Positions 9,906 to 21,516 of a stretch of 64,000 nt of DNA are shown here, in pieces. This stretch comes from Anaspis maculata (lineage: Eukaryota > Arthropoda > Insecta > Coleoptera > Scraptiidae): positions 123,631,050-123,695,049 of the forward strand of contig OX421961.1 in NCBI GenBank assembly GCA_949128115.1, given 5' to 3'. The notes below the pieces were generated by a model, which saw only the letters and a program-made list of their open reading frames with translations, made no database searches and was not told where the DNA came from. The first letter of the stretch is position 1; each line of letters opens with the position of its first letter. A program made the translations under genes and the position numbers.

Positions 9906-12443
9906 GATAATATTGATGTTGTGGCTGTTGAAGTTAAATTAAATTTTGAGTCTGTAATGATTGTTACTGTGTATATTCCACCGTCATGTACAAATGTTGA
10001 ATATGATTTGCTTGTCGAGGCGTTGCTTGCGCTGCAGTGTTTGTATGATAGCAAAATAGTAATCCTTGGTGATTTTAACTTGCCAGAATATGTTTCTTGT
10101 GCTGAAAATATCACCCCCTCCCATAATGTGACTCAGATTTCTAGATTGATGATGTTTTATGAATTGACTCAGCACAATATGATTTTAAACAAAAATGAAA
10201 GGCTACTTGATTTGGTTTTTTCTAACAGAAAAGCTATTGTTGATGATGCTGTGGAACCCATGGTGCCTGTTGATGATCACCATCCTGCTTTGAGTGTCAA
10301 GGTGCATACTGGAAGCAGGTCTCACGAGTGTTTTCCTGTGTCCGTGGGCGAAGAGTATAATTTTGAAAAAGCAAATTATGTTGGGCTGTATGAATCGTTG
10401 AATTCAATTGATTGGTCTTTCCTCTCTACGTGTGGGGACGTTAATTCAGTGGTTGGTGAGTTTTACAGAGTTCTGTATTCTGTTTTAGATGTTCACGTTC
10501 CCAAGAAGAAGAAAAAAAATGTCACTCGGAAATGTCCGCCTTGGTTCAATAGCAAGATTCTAAAAGACATTAAAAGAAAAAGTTCACTTTTCGAGAGGTA
10601 TAAGCGTACAGGTTCCGTGACCGATTATGAAAGGTTTTCTGCATTCAGAAGTGAACTGAAGCATGATATTGAGATGTGTTATCTGGAGTATCGAGAGAGG
10701 TGCGAGAGTGAATTGCAGTCAAACCCACGTAGTTTTTGGTCATTTGTTAATGAAAAAACCGGTACGCAAGCCGTTCCGTCTCGTATGTCTTACGATGGTG
10801 ACATTTTCGACGATCCGCAGGTCATAGTTGACAAATTTGCTCGGCACTTTTCATCTACATTCTCCCGCCGTGATGGTTCTGGTGGTGGGACCCTGGACAC
10901 TGCTCCGGACGCTGTACCCATTGGGAGGATTAGGGTGACGGAGGGTGACGTTTGTGTGGCTATAAAAAAGTTGGCACCTAACATGACTGCGGGTCCGGAC
11001 TTGCTTCCCGCTTTTCTTCTTGGAGACTGCACTTCGAGCCTGACGAAGCCACTGGCTTATATTTTCAATCTTATTTTTGACACATCCAGCTTTCCTGATT
11101 TCTGGAAGGTCTCTAGAGTATGTCCAGTTTACAAAAAGGGTGACAAAACAGACATAGTAAACTATCGCCCTATATCGATTCTCTGCAATTTTGGTAAGGT
11201 TTTTGAGCACGTATTTCACAAGGCCGTTTACCGACATGTATCCTGTTATCTATCTCCCCTTCAGCACGGATTCTTGAGGGGTCGTTCCACTGTGACCAAC
11301 TTGGCTGTTAAAACTCAATTCTTATGTGAAGTTCTTGACAGAAGGGGCCAGGTTGATGTCATATATACTGATTTTACGAGTGCATTTGATACCATAAATC
11401 ATAAAATCTTGTGTAGTAAGCTCCAAAACTTCGGTTTCTCGGACGCTCTTGTTGAACTTGTTAAATCATATCTCCAGGATAGACTACAGTTTGTCCAACA
11501 TAATGGTTTCAAATCCTCGTATTATCACCAGCCATCCGGTGTTCCTCAAGGATCCGTGTTGGGCCCGATGTTTTTTAACATCTTCATTAATGATATCCTT
11601 GCCAAGATCTCGATGGAGTCGCTTCTTTATGCGGACGACCTTAAGTTGTTTCGTGAAGTGAAGACGGTCGAGGATTGCCTTGCTTTGCAGCGCGATTTGG
11701 TGGTTGTTCGTGAGTGGTGTGGAGAGAATGGGCTGTGTCTGAATGCTTCTAAGTGTAATGTGATGACTTTTACTCGCAAAAGTGACATTATACTGTACGA
11801 TTACACTCTGGGTGACATTGTCTTGCAGAGACCTGAACATGTCAAAGATCTGGGCGTTACCTTCGACTCCAGGCTCACTTTCGCGAAGCACGTTGAATTG
11901 GTGACGGCCTCTGCCTTTCGGGGTCTGGGCTTTGTTTTGCGGAACGGGGCTGGCTTCAGAAATTTTGAAACCTTGCGTGTGTTGTACAATGCATTCGTCA
12001 GATCACGATTAGAGTATGCCTCCCTTGTCTGGGATCCTATTTATAGGGTGTATATTTCTGATCTTGAAAATATACAGCGGCGCTTTCTGAAGGCAGCCTC
12101 TCGCCTTATGGACGGTTTCTATCCTCCTCGGGGATTTCCCCAAGAACTTTTACTTAACCGCTTTAATATGAAATTGCTCAGAAGTCGGAGAGATGCTGGT
12201 GCTGTGTTGTTTTTGTTTAAGATTTTAAATGGTAATATTGACTGCTCTTCGTTGACGGATCGGGTGGAGTATAGGGTTCCACGCATCTCGTCTCGACGTA
12301 ATAATATTTTTGACATGCCTACTGCAAGGTCAAATATACTTTTATCAGCACCATTGTATAAAATGTATTCTCGCTATAGTGAAGTTGAAGATAGGCTCGA
12401 TTTGTTTTGTTGTAGCAGGCAGGACATATTGAATGTATTTTAG
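9870..12443 (+). CDS. Non-LTR retrotransposon ORF2: endonuclease C-terminal part plus reverse transcriptase
   Basis: This is the longest ORF in the window; the frame is open from 9870, and counting from the GTG at 9921 it is 840 codons. Domains in order: the rest of the EEP endonuclease (ILGDFNLPE near residues 47-55, DDHHPAL near 117), a linker, then reverse transcriptase. RT motifs seen are YTDFTSAFDTINH (about 480), SGVPQGSVLGPMFFNIF (about 545) and the catalytic YADD at residues 570-573. After the RT comes the usual LENIQRRFLKA region of Jockey/CR1-like elements. The product would copy its own RNA at a nicked target site in the nucleus. The RT core appears intact, but the element cannot be autonomous because ORF1 and the endonuclease start are missing. 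The start codon is not meaningful, since the true start is lost. Confidence 0.88.
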   Translation, partial: YIYSVCDLFSAVDNIDVVAVEVKLNFESVMIVTVYIPPSCTNVEYDLLVEALLALQCLYDSKIVILGDFNLPEYVSCAENITPSHNVTQISRLMMFYELTQHNMILNKNERLLDLVFSNRKAIVDDAVEPMVPVDDHHPALSVKVHTGSRSHECFPVSVGEEYNFEKANYVGLYESLNSIDWSFLSTCGDVNSVVGEFYRVLYSVLDVHVPKKKKKNVTRKCPPWFNSKILKDIKRKSSLFERYKRTGSVTDYERFSAFRSELKHDIEMCYLEYRERCESELQSNPRSFWSFVNEKTGTQAVPSRMSYDGDIFDDPQVIVDKFARHFSSTFSRRDGSGGGTLDTAPDAVPIGRIRVTEGDVCVAIKKLAPNMTAGPDLLPAFLLGDCTSSLTKPLAYIFNLIFDTSSFPDFWKVSRVCPVYKKGDKTDIVNYRPISILCNFGKVFEHVFHKAVYRHVSCYLSPLQHGFLRGRSTVTNLAVKTQFLCEVLDRRGQVDVIYTDFTSAFDTINHKILCSKLQNFGFSDALVELVKSYLQDRLQFVQHNGFKSSYYHQPSGVPQGSVLGPMFFNIFINDILAKISMESLLYADDLKLFREVKTVEDCLALQRDLVVVREWCGENGLCLNASKCNVMTFTRKSDIILYDYTLGDIVLQRPEHVKDLGVTFDSRLTFAKHVELVTASAFRGLGFVLRNGAGFRNFETLRVLYNAFVRSRLEYASLVWDPIYRVYISDLENIQRRFLKAASRLMDGFYPPRGFPQELLLNRFNMKLLRSRRDAGAVLFLFKILNGNIDCSSLTDRVEYRVPRISSRRNNIFDMPTARSNILLSAPLYKMYSRYSEVEDRLDLFCCSRQDILNVF

Positions 12444-12574
12444 ATGTTTGTTTATTTGTGGCTGTCTTTTGCTTTGTTCTGTTGTATCAACTTGTTTTTA
12501 TATTGTTTTCATCCTTTAACTGGGTTATTTACCTGTTGGGTGTTTTCTGTATCTTGTGTACGATGAAAATAAAG

Positions 12575-12600
12575 TATTATTATTATTATTATTATTATTA
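12575..12600 (+). repeat. TTA microsatellite tail of the non-LTR element
   Basis: Eight or more uninterrupted TAT/ATT triplets follow directly after GAAAATAAAG. Such 3' microsatellite tails are typical of several Jockey/CR1-group elements and mark the 3' end of the insertion. Confidence 0.85.
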
Positions 12601-13028
12601 AAATTGTATTAACAAGTAGTTACTAGTGAAAAAATAACATTATACCATATACCCATCTTTAGGACTCCATTTTTTTCATGCGACCTATACCGATATCCAG
12701 TCGCCCAACAACACCTATTTTGAGCTATTACGCTCATTGCTTTTGTGTCGGTCAGTTTTATTTATTTCTCTTGACTTTGTGAGGTTATATTAAACGTCAA
12801 TATTAAATCAAAAATATCAAACTGTCAACAGTGAAAACGTTAGGTATAATACATGGATTTGATATTTGTGATTTGGAAATATTTTTCCAGTTTCGTTGGA
12901 ATTAGGGATGAAATCGCATGCGCACTTTCAAGACTTATTCTGTTAACATCATTGTGAACATGCTCTTGCTAACATTACCTTCCCCATTACATTACGTTAA
13001 CATTAACATCATTGTGCACGAGCTATTA
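12601..13028. other. Non-coding spacer
   Basis: AT-rich, no ORF. TTAACATCATTGTG occurs twice (about 12945 and 13002), a minor direct repeat. Confidence 0.35.
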
Positions 13029-13213
13029 TGGTGGCTTTACAGAACTTCGTATGTCGCCGGTGACAATCCCCCACTCCACTGTAGTTGAATAATTTGAACG
13101 ACACGACTCGTGTCGCGGGAATTATGGAGGGAGGTAGGGGAGTACAGGCAGATCGAATCTTATTGGCCAGCGACGCTGTCGCCGGCAACATACGAAGTTC
13201 TGTAAAGCCGCCA
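13029..13213. mobile_element. 185-bp Tourist-like MITE with TTA target duplication
   Basis: Terminal inverted repeats of about 32 bp, sharing GGCTTTACAGAACTTCGTAT with only about two mismatches elsewhere. TTA flanks both sides (13026-13028 and 13214-13216). The 3-bp TWA duplication fits the PIF/Harbinger superfamily. No coding capacity. Confidence 0.75.
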
Positions 13214-14646
13214 TTAGGCTTCTGCTATAATACGCCTCTGACTATACCTTAATGTGACGATAACTGGAACATCAGCAGCTATGACGCTGATGGGGTCTGG
13301 CACTTGGGTATGACGATATTACGGACAGACGTGTTTTTTGGCTCAGAATCATTTGAAAGTCATTGAAGTGCACAATTTTTTTTTTCAGTATAGAAAGAGC
13401 AATAAACAAGCTATCCAACGTGACAGATATGGTTTCTCTCTAAGCAAAGCTATAATTTTTGCCGTTATAAGAAGTGAAGGGGTTGTCTTAAGGTGACGAT
13501 AACTGAAACCATCACCTTATTTGAGAACAAACCGAACCTATCCTTTTTTCTCTCCGTAACATTGCATTTGTTAGCCTGATGTACAAGGTGTCTAAACAAT
13601 CTGAGCGTCAGATTTTTCGTAAGAAAATACAGGACGATGGCTATGTCTAGGGTCTCATTCTCACTTTGGTCCATTCATGATCAAGTTTAACTCAGGAAAA
13701 GCAATTTGGAGTCAAGCTGAGCCGAGCGACTTTTTTGTGGGGACGTGACATCAAGGAAAAACACTGGTGATTGGTCCAAACAACAAAATCGCGCAGCTCC
13801 GCCCCGCAGCAAAAATTCGCTTGTCCTGAACTAAGCTTCAGGGTAGTCACGTTAACAAGGTTATAACATCTCACATGAGGGTACAAATGTTTAAAGGAAC
13901 AGTGGGTGCTTCCCACCTAGACGGTACAAATACCACCAGACCTAGGAGGATATAAGAATAGGGAGGGAGTATAACCCAGCTTGTGGGCGGGGGGAAATGA
14001 AGCCGGGAGACGTAAGGGGTGAGGTAGCAACTACGCCCAAATATTGCATCTAGTGACAATAGTCTTTTGACTTTTGTGATTGAAATTGACGTTGTTGAAA
14101 TAATTTGAAACTATTTGAGGTTAGAGATATTTTTTTGGTTGACATAAAATGAGTCCTGCCTGATATCTTTCATCTTTGTGCCTGGATCTTGTTTGGATGG
14201 TGCTTTATCTATAAGAGCAGAATAGATCAGTTTTATCAGGTGTGGAAAAGACAGAGGCTACGTGCGCTGGATACAATATCATGTATGGAGAATATCCCAT
14301 CAATGCGAGCTGAAGCAGCCGAAGGGAATTAAGGGAAGATGCCTACCTGTAGTATGGGGTCGCCCGATGTTTCAGTAGAATATTAGGCAAGGATGAGAAT
14401 GACCAGCAAAGTCCAAAATAACGGGCAGAATGAGCAGTTCGATTCTTTCCTCCTAGATTCTACCACGCATTTGTGAGGTCAGCAGTGTTAATACACCTAA
14501 TGATGATCTACACTCTGTGATCTACACTGAACAGTGATAGAGGTACTCTGGAAACCTCATCATCAGCCAATCTTAAGACCTGTGTAGGCTTAGAGGTCAA
14601 TGGCAAAATTACAATGAAAAGTACCTACCTAGGTACAGTTGGGAGC
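13214..14646. other. Non-coding spacer
   Basis: Small ORFs only (the longest under 80 codons), none recognisable. No paired repeats noticed. Confidence 0.35.
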
Positions 14647-14833
14647 GAAATGATTCATACGGCACCGCTAGGAAGTCGGCCGGATTTCAGAAATGTTAGC
14701 TGCTTGGATCGTTCTTGAATGCCAGTTTTGATAACGATCAATCTCTTAACAACACTGGCATTCAAGAACAATCCTAGCAGCTAACATTTCTGAAATCCAG
14801 CCGACTTCCTGGCGGTGCCGTATGAATCATTTC
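14647..14833. repeat. 187-bp foldback, 80-bp arms
   Basis: Arms 14647-14726 and 14754-14833 are near-perfect complements (GAAATGATTCATACGGCACC at the left end) around a 27-base loop. No flanking duplication could be seen. If transcribed, the region would form a stable hairpin. Confidence 0.8.
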
Positions 14834-16322
14834 ATTAAATCGTGATCGATCGTATACGTAATCCCTGAAGAGAAATGAAATAAAACATGGGTGCATGCAT
14901 GAAACGACACAGAGAGAGACATAATGACGACGGAGTGCTAGATGACAGCTGACGGTACGTCATTTTTCGCATCCGTTTCCTACTGTGTGCCTTTTGATGG
15001 CTAAAAATTTTAGGTGGTCCACGGGACGGCACAAAACTAGGTAAGAACACGTAGATGGAAAGCACCGTTTGGAACCCGCACATGCGCAAATGGCAGGTGT
15101 ACCAAACTTGGAGCTAGGTGCAAAGCATCCAGTAACTAAGAAGCGGCACAGTCTCATCATCGTGGATTTACTTGAAAATGACCCATCACTTGATTAATAA
15201 CGTGGCTTTGGAAAATTAGTCTTCTTCAGAACCACTCTCTGTAGACATAACATACTTATCCTTTTTGCAGTTCTTATCGATCCTTAAAGTTACAGGGCAT
15301 AAATTTGATCAATGAGATGGCTAGACCCTAATGGGGTGCAGGGGGTCACCAACGTTGCCACCAAAAAAATCTGATTTTGTAGACTTTAACCGGTTGGGAT
15401 TTGAAAGAACTTTTTGGACCTTCTGAAAAATACAGCAGAAGCTAGCGTATAATAAACAAAGGCCAAAGGGCCAAAGCTAATAAACTAGCTAATGCAAATA
15501 AGTACATTTGGTTCTGTTCTGTGCCGATTTTTTCTTCGAATGCAACGTTGCAATATTCGCAAACTTATACAACAATGGCGATTGGATGGCACACACGATT
15601 TTCGCTTCTCAAGCAAGTCGCGGCGCAGGCATTACATAATGCATAAAACGGCTATAAATATATTTTACAATTTCGTCAAGTGCGATATAACTTTGGTATG
15701 AATAAGGTATGGGGGTAGTAAAGTTGAGCCACATCTTATTGAATCGAATTTTATAACGACCGGCTCTATACTTCTGCTTCTAAATTAATACCGGAGTTTA
15801 TGGCCGTGTGCACACGTTCGGTTGAAAATTTTATTTCGACTTATAAGAAGTTACACCTACCCTTTAATTTGCCGGTATATGGCTGCAATGTAGCGGGTAT
15901 TAGGTCTGGATTTGCGCCGTAAACAAAATCAAAATGTCAAAAATTGATGTCTCCGATAACAATTTGGCAGTGGGTAGACGAGCAGTTGCTATGTTGAAAA
16001 GGAATGCAATTTTTCGGGATTATTTCAGAGATATAAATTAAAGAGCAACAAACTCATATTCCAGTAGTAGCTATTGACTCAAGTTAAGAGCTCAGTAAGG
16101 ATTATGAATATAGCCAGCAGGCAGACTTTCAAGTCGTCATATGCGGAGGTTCTAATTGATATCGGTGGAAACATGACGATTTGACAACAACCATCAACTA
16201 CATATTCTTCCGATTGACTCGACTTACCTTCAAGGAGCTCTAGGGACCCGAAGCACTCAAAATGGCGGCCAAGTCTTTTTGCGTTCTTCGCTTACCCAGA
16301 GCGGGATGCAGCATGACCATAA
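14834..16322. other. Non-coding spacer
   Basis: Short ORFs without recognisable sequence. No RNA gene or promoter could be supported. Confidence 0.35.
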
Positions 16323-16498
16323 GGCAGCAGTCACACTGGAGCCATTACCACTCACTACCACCCACCGCCACCCACTACCACCAAGCAAAATAATCCGCCC
16401 TGGTCTCACTGAGCCACCGTCTATCGTCCACCGTTAGCCACCGTGTCCCCCTCCTGAATTTGACATAATCCTGTTTTATATAATCCGTACTACAATTC

Positions 16499-16547
16499 TG
16501 TAGCGAAAGTTGCCTAAAAACCACGATTTTAGGCAACATTCGCTACA
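16499..16547. repeat. 21-bp-arm hairpin inside the Harbinger copy
   Basis: Arms 16499-16519 and 16527-16547 pair with one mismatch (TGTAGCGAAAGTTGCCTAAA at the left) around a 7-base loop. The stem is too short for a typical pre-miRNA. Confidence 0.7.
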
Positions 16548-16620
16548 TCAGTGTACTGCGGAATGTATTTCATACTCCCAGGGACTTTTCTCACACGATT
16601 CAAGAATAGCGGCCCAGCTC

Positions 16621-17040
16621 ATGACAAGATTGACAAGTTCTCTGATTGCAATGATTTCGTCTGATGACTCAGATACCGACGAAGTTGTAGCTTTATATTA
16701 CATCTCGAAAAAAATCCGTAAAAAACGCCGGAACATGTGGGTGCGTCAAATGTTTCTCGATAGAGAACAACTAGGAGAATTTCATCAATTAGTGCCGCAG
16801 CTTGTTGATGATGAAGAACAATTTTACAGTTATAACCGTATGAACAAGAAATGTTACAATTTGTTAGTGACAAAAGTGAAACCTTTGTTCTCTTCGGGAC
16901 ATGCACATTGTATGTTGTATGTATGCACAAAATGTTTGTTCTGCATGCGCATCAAGATGCGTATTGTTAACCACCGACCACTGACCACCACTTGGGGAAT
17001 TTCAAACACATGGCCACCGGTGGTCACTGGGCGGTGGTAA
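16621..17040 (+). pseudogene. Harbinger (HARBI1/ALP1-like) transposase, N-terminal fragment
   Basis: From the ATG at 16621 the ORF gives an acidic start (SSDDSDTDEV), a basic KKIRKKRRNMW stretch, then DREQLGEFHQLVPQL and a YNRMNKKCYNLL segment. This order matches the N-terminal region of HARBI1/ALP1-type transposase and domesticated nucleases. After KVKPLF (about residue 90) homology ends and the frame continues into the GC-rich right subterminal region, so the DDE nuclease domain is entirely missing. The full-length family protein is usually 350-400 residues. Upstream in-frame codons (from 16510) lack an ATG and include the hairpin. Confidence 0.7.
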
Positions 17041-17289
17041 GAGGTGGCTGCAGTGTGACCAGCATCATTACATTGCGTGCATTTGATTTTTGGTTGATGG
17101 TAGTGGGTGGTGGTGGTGGGTGGCTCAGTGTGGCTGCTGTCTAATCGAGCCACCAGTCTCAAACGTATGTGTCTCAAACCCGTTGAGGTCGTCCAGTGCC
17201 TTGACCTTGCTAATCATGTCGAATCTAATGAACACTTGTGGTGAAAGACCACAGCCCTGACCAGCTAAACAGAAGACCAGCCTGCACGA

Positions 17290-18390
17290 CTTTTTATTCT
17301 AATGAACGAGTTCAACAGCATTTTCAATGCCTTACCGGGGAGGACGATCAAGTATTCTCAAATGCGAGATGAGTTACGTTTCTTAAAAAGACCGTATCCG
17401 ATCCCTTTACGCTACCGTGCAGTGGTGGAAAAATGTTTAGACAAAATACTCGGCCTAGGGTCTTCAAAAGAAGAGCGTCTGATTTTGCCAGTCCACTAAC
17501 TGTCACGCGGAGGATAAAACGGCCTCTTACGTATCTGTCTGAACGCCAAAACGTTGAATTCTCGCATATTTTTGGCAATGAAGCCCCCACACCAGCCGAA
17601 GGGAGTTTTAGTCGCTGCGGAATGGTTAGGTTTATGACTAGTATTGATCTGAGAAAATCGTATTGGCAAATCCTTTTGTCATCGGGAAGTACGTATTATA
17701 AAGCATTTCTGTACAATGGGGCATTGTACACTTGCCAAGCGCTTCCCTTCGGGTTTGAGACCGCCGTTGGTTCCTTTACCCGAGCTCTGGATTCAATCTT
17801 GGTTACAAAATGCCGGACGTTTGTGTTTCGCTACATCGACGACCTCTTGGTTGTTTCCTAATCTTTCGAGGAACACCTTCGGCATCTTTGAGGTGTTTTT
17901 CAAAAACTGCGCGAAGCGCACATGACCATCAATTTAGATGAAACTTATCTCGGTCAGAACGAGATCAAATTCCCAGGCCACATTTTGTTGCAGCGCCAGC
18001 GGGGCGTAAGTCCTTACTCCGACAAAACTGCAGTTTCCTGAAACCTCTCAACAACTTGGAGAATTTCTTGAACTTTGCAGTTACTACCGCCGTTTCTCTT
18101 TGAAGATTAGTCAGGAACTCGTCCCGTTCGCCGCCTTACTTGCAAAAAATGTCCCTTGGATCTGGACTGATGAACAGCAGATAGCATTTTTGTAAGAATC
18201 AAGTGCCTCTTCTTGCAGAGTGTCATGCTGGAGTTTCAGGACTTTTCAAAAACTTTTTACCCCCAAACGGACAGTTTTGGGATCGCCGTAGGTGCTGATT
18301 GTCCCTAATTGATGAAGAAGGAAACCACTTGATGTTAGCATTCACCAGCCGTATTTTACGTGAGCCGACTTTTACGAAAGCTTTTGTTCT
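17290..18390 (+). pseudogene. Gypsy-type LTR retrotransposon pol fragment (RT and start of RNase H)
   Basis: Homology begins with PYPIPLRYRAVVEKCLDKIL in the frame of 17302, then shifts near 17440-17620 to a frame giving TSIDLRKSYWQI, QALPFGFETAVGSFTRALD and the catalytic FRYIDDLLVVS (ending 17858), followed by a stop. It continues in other frames with TINLDETYLGQNEIKFPGH, SYYRRFSLKIS, an ALLAKNVPWIWT segment, and an RNase H-like EEGNHLMLAFTSRIL near 18310-18360. At least three frameshifts and several stops make it inactive. No LTRs, protease or integrase were found next to it. The Harbinger copy at 16323-17141 abuts its 5' side. Confidence 0.8.
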
Positions 18391-18510
18391 TCTCATTCTA
18401 ATATCGTTCGGTAGGCCTTGCAAAATACTCGTGCAAAGAGAATGTTCTGTATCATTAAATAAAATGCCGTACCTATAGTTATACAAATCCCACTGGAAGC
18501 AACAATCTTA

Positions 18511-18649
18511 CCTCGGGTTCCACCAAACTTTTATAAACGCGATAAATTTATCACTCTGATAGTAACTAAGCAACTGGCCATCCTATTGGCTGGTGCATAG
18601 CAAGCGTGATAGATTTAAGCTGCTCTTAAAATTTTGGTGAAACCCGAGG
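18511..18649. mobile_element. 139-bp Tourist-like MITE with TTA target duplication
   Basis: Terminal inverted repeats read CCTCGGGTTCCACCAAA and CCTCGGGTTTCACCAAA. TTA flanks both sides (18508-18510 and 18650-18652). The GTTCCAC core is shared with the MITE at 5884-6119, so the two may belong to related families. Confidence 0.8.
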
Positions 18650-18652
18650 TTA

Positions 18653-19753
18653 GATACACTTCTCTATTTCTGGGCCAGTCGAGTTGATGGTGATTACTTT
18701 TTTTTCATGGGTGTAATGGATCATTATCTACCTAGGTATCTCGTTTATGTATCATTTTCACTGTTCATTAAGCAAGTATCATTTCAAGCAACCGATTAAC
18801 CATTGATGTGGCATGAAACATTTGACTGTAACTGATCAGCATACGAATTATGCGCTATCACTGACGCCTCTCAATCTTCTCGTATCAAACTTCTTATCTG
18901 ATTGCCCGTTAGTGCAACGATGACCACTTGCCAAAAAAGAGGAAATATAAAGTTACCTTGTTTGCTAGTGCAAAATATCATTTAACTTTTATCGGTAAAC
19001 AAAAAGAGCATTGACGAAAATTTATGTCGGCAGTAATTTAGTGCAGCTAATTAAAACATAATCAGTTTGGGAATTTTAAGGCTTATAAAACCCTATTAGT
19101 GCTTTTATACGGCAATAAAACAAAGCAGATAACATGCCGACGACGCTTTTGACAATTTGTAGTATATAGGTGGGTAGGTTATAGGTATACCCATACAGAA
19201 CTTTTAAAAGGTCGATTTTACGAGCGCACATTTTAACGAGTGCACACCTTATCTCAATTTTAGCAAAACTGCAGTGTTCCAATCCATTTGAATATAACGG
19301 TTGTGAACAAACAAAAGACGAGGTGGATCTACCGGCGCGAAATCTCGGCGGTATCAGATACCCAACTACCCATTTTACAAACCCAATTTTCGTCCAATTT
19401 TCAAGAGATCTGTTGATCCTTTCAAGGCAATCAGCAAGCGACAAGTTATTCAATTTCACAGTTTGAAGCAGTTTTTCTGCTGAAAAGCACGTGAAAATAG
19501 CACATTCCTGCTGAAATGTGTGCCGAGGGCAGTTCCTCGGCTAGAGAAGTTTACAACCAGAATCTGGCCGTCTCAGCGCAAATTCAATGCAGATTATTTG
19601 TGAAACTTCTATGCCGATTCTTCACCTTACTCCAGCCACCATAATTGCTTCATCTGTCAATCGAATAGCTCCAACGCCTTCAGTTAAAACTGCGGCCGCT
19701 AGTGGCGCTGCGATCTTGAACTGTAACATCACAATGGTTCAGTATTTAACATA
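18653..19753. other. Non-coding spacer
   Basis: A 127-codon minus-strand ORF (19076-19459) was examined. It has no recognisable domain and is not called. No repeats noticed. Confidence 0.3.
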
Positions 19754-21510
19754 CAGGGTGAGTCATTGATATGGGCGAGCTCAATTACACCTACGCCAAA
19801 AATGATATCGAAATTAACCAAACGGCACTGCAAACGAGAGGTCGAAGTGCAGTTTGTGAAATTATTTTGCTCTATACAGGGTGCCTCATTTTTGCAGAGC
19901 AGTTTTTGAACGAGCGTTTTTGAATGGCACCCCTTGTATATTTTTGCATACTTGGATTTGCCCCTTCTCAGGCATTACGAATTCGTTCAGTTTTTGCAAT
20001 TTGCTTCAACTGTTCAGAAGTTATTATTTTTTTCTAAAAATCAATGCGTTTGTCGGCACTTGCTAAATAAAGCGCAAGACACTTGGTTTTTGGGTTATCA
20101 AGTTGGGACTTTGCTCGTATTTAAGCAATAGCATAGGGTATCTTTTGGCGGTAATTCGCCTATTTCTGTTTCGGTATCACTTTGCTGTGACATATTGATT
20201 TTGGTAAACTTTGAAGGGCCATAACTTCATTCTTTCCAATAGCACTCCCTATTTTTTATTTCTTATTCGTATCAAACGTCTCATTTCACATCTTTTTTAC
20301 CTCTTATGTTGTTTCTCAAAAGCTAATAGTTTGGGAAATAATTAGGTTTTTCTAAAAACTGGACACAAATTTCATCGATTAAACTTAGTGTGCAATGAAA
20401 ATCCACTGATTCTGACAACCAATGTCAAAGTGACTTCTATTGTACGTCACTTCAAAATTTTGTCCTTTTAAATGATTGTTTTTATGATTGCAAATGTAGT
20501 GGTAAATGTTATTACTATTTGTTATGTCTTCATACTTAATTCTATCCATCTTCGTTGGGACATACTGAGAGAAGATATTGATCGTAACAAGTTCGAACTA
20601 GAAGTGTTTTATTCTACCTTTTTGTATGTACAACTTTTTTACAATAAAAAACCAAACAGATGAGATAGCGATACATTACACTATTGATTTGTTGCACTAC
20701 CTCAATAAATAATATTGTTTAGTTCCTTGTTACGACATTTTGAGTTTTTTAATTTTTACATAATTATTTCTTGTCAAAATTTGAAAGCGACGTACAATAG
20801 AAGTCATATTGACGTTGGTTGTCAGAATGAGTTGATGCAGTTTGGATTTAGAATTAGTTTGATTTTTAAGTTGACTACTTGATCCGGTGCCATGGCTTAC
20901 AAGGTCACCTGACTTGACTAACCCGATTTTTTCTTCAGGGCTTTGTTTACGATCGGGTGTATGAAGCTTAAGTCAATACCAGGGAAAACATGAGAGAAAT
21001 AATTTGGGAGGCTTTCCGTAGCAATTTTTATTTTCACTTGATAATTTTTTGTCAAAATTTAAAAGTGACGTACAATGAAAGTCACCTTGACATTTGTTAT
21101 CAGAGTTAGTTGATTTTCATTGCACGCGAAGTTAAATCGATGAAATTTGTGTCCAGTTTTTAGAAAAACCGAATTACTTCCCAAACTATTAACTTTTGAG
21201 AAAAAACATAGGAAGTAAAAAAGATGTGAAATGAGACGCTTGATACGAATGAGAAATGAAAAACAAGGAAAAACTAAACGAATTTGTAATGCCTGAGAAA
21301 GGGCAAAACCAAATATGCAAAAATATACAGGGGGTGCCATTTAAAAAAGCTTGTTCAAAAACTGCTTTGCAAAAATGAGGCACCCTGTATAGAGCAAAAT
21401 AATTTTACAAACTGCACTTTGACCTTCCGTTTGCAGTGCCGTATGGTTCATTTCGATATCAATAACGGCGTAGGTGTAATTGAGCTCACCCATATCAATG
21501 ACTTACCCTT
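19754..21510. repeat. 1.76-kb palindrome with two concentric CAGGGTG levels
   Basis: The outer ends are TA|CAGGGTGAGTCATTGATATG at 19754 and a decayed CATATCAATGACTTACCCTT ending 21510. A second pair lies inside: CAGGGTGCCTCATTT from 19877 and its complement to 21387. Both pairs sum to 41264, so they share one centre (20632) exactly. The outer module is 123 bp. The right arm also holds an extra direct copy of a block around AAAGTGACGTACAAT (about 20790 and 21065). The short ORFs in the arms mirror each other. Confidence 0.85.
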
Positions 21511-21516
21511 AATATA

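Larger units (their letters stand above)
9715..12600 (+). mobile_element. 5'-truncated Jockey/CR1-like non-LTR retrotransposon
   Basis: The element runs from inside the endonuclease domain (about 9715) through one long ORF to a TTA/ATT microsatellite tail at about 12575-12600, preceded by an AATAAAG. ORF1 and the first part of the endonuclease are missing, the usual outcome of incomplete reverse transcription. A degraded relative lies on the opposite strand at 57500-58180. No target duplication could be identified by eye. Confidence 0.85.
16323..17141 (+). mobile_element. Internally deleted PIF/Harbinger transposon
   Basis: The ends are inverted repeats: left GGCAGCAGTCACACTGG, right (read inward) GACAGCAGCCACACTGA. 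TAA flanks both sides (16320-16322 and 17142-17144), the 3-bp duplication of PIF/Harbinger elements. Subterminal regions are rich in CCACC/TACCAC on the left and the complementary GGTGG on the right. Inside lies only the N-terminal part of the transposase, so the 819-bp copy is non-autonomous. It sits directly upstream of a broken Gypsy pol. Confidence 0.8.

Noticed and set aside
19076..19459. 127-codon minus-strand ORF
   Set aside because: Looks protein-like in its first half but has no recognisable domain and no splice or promoter support.
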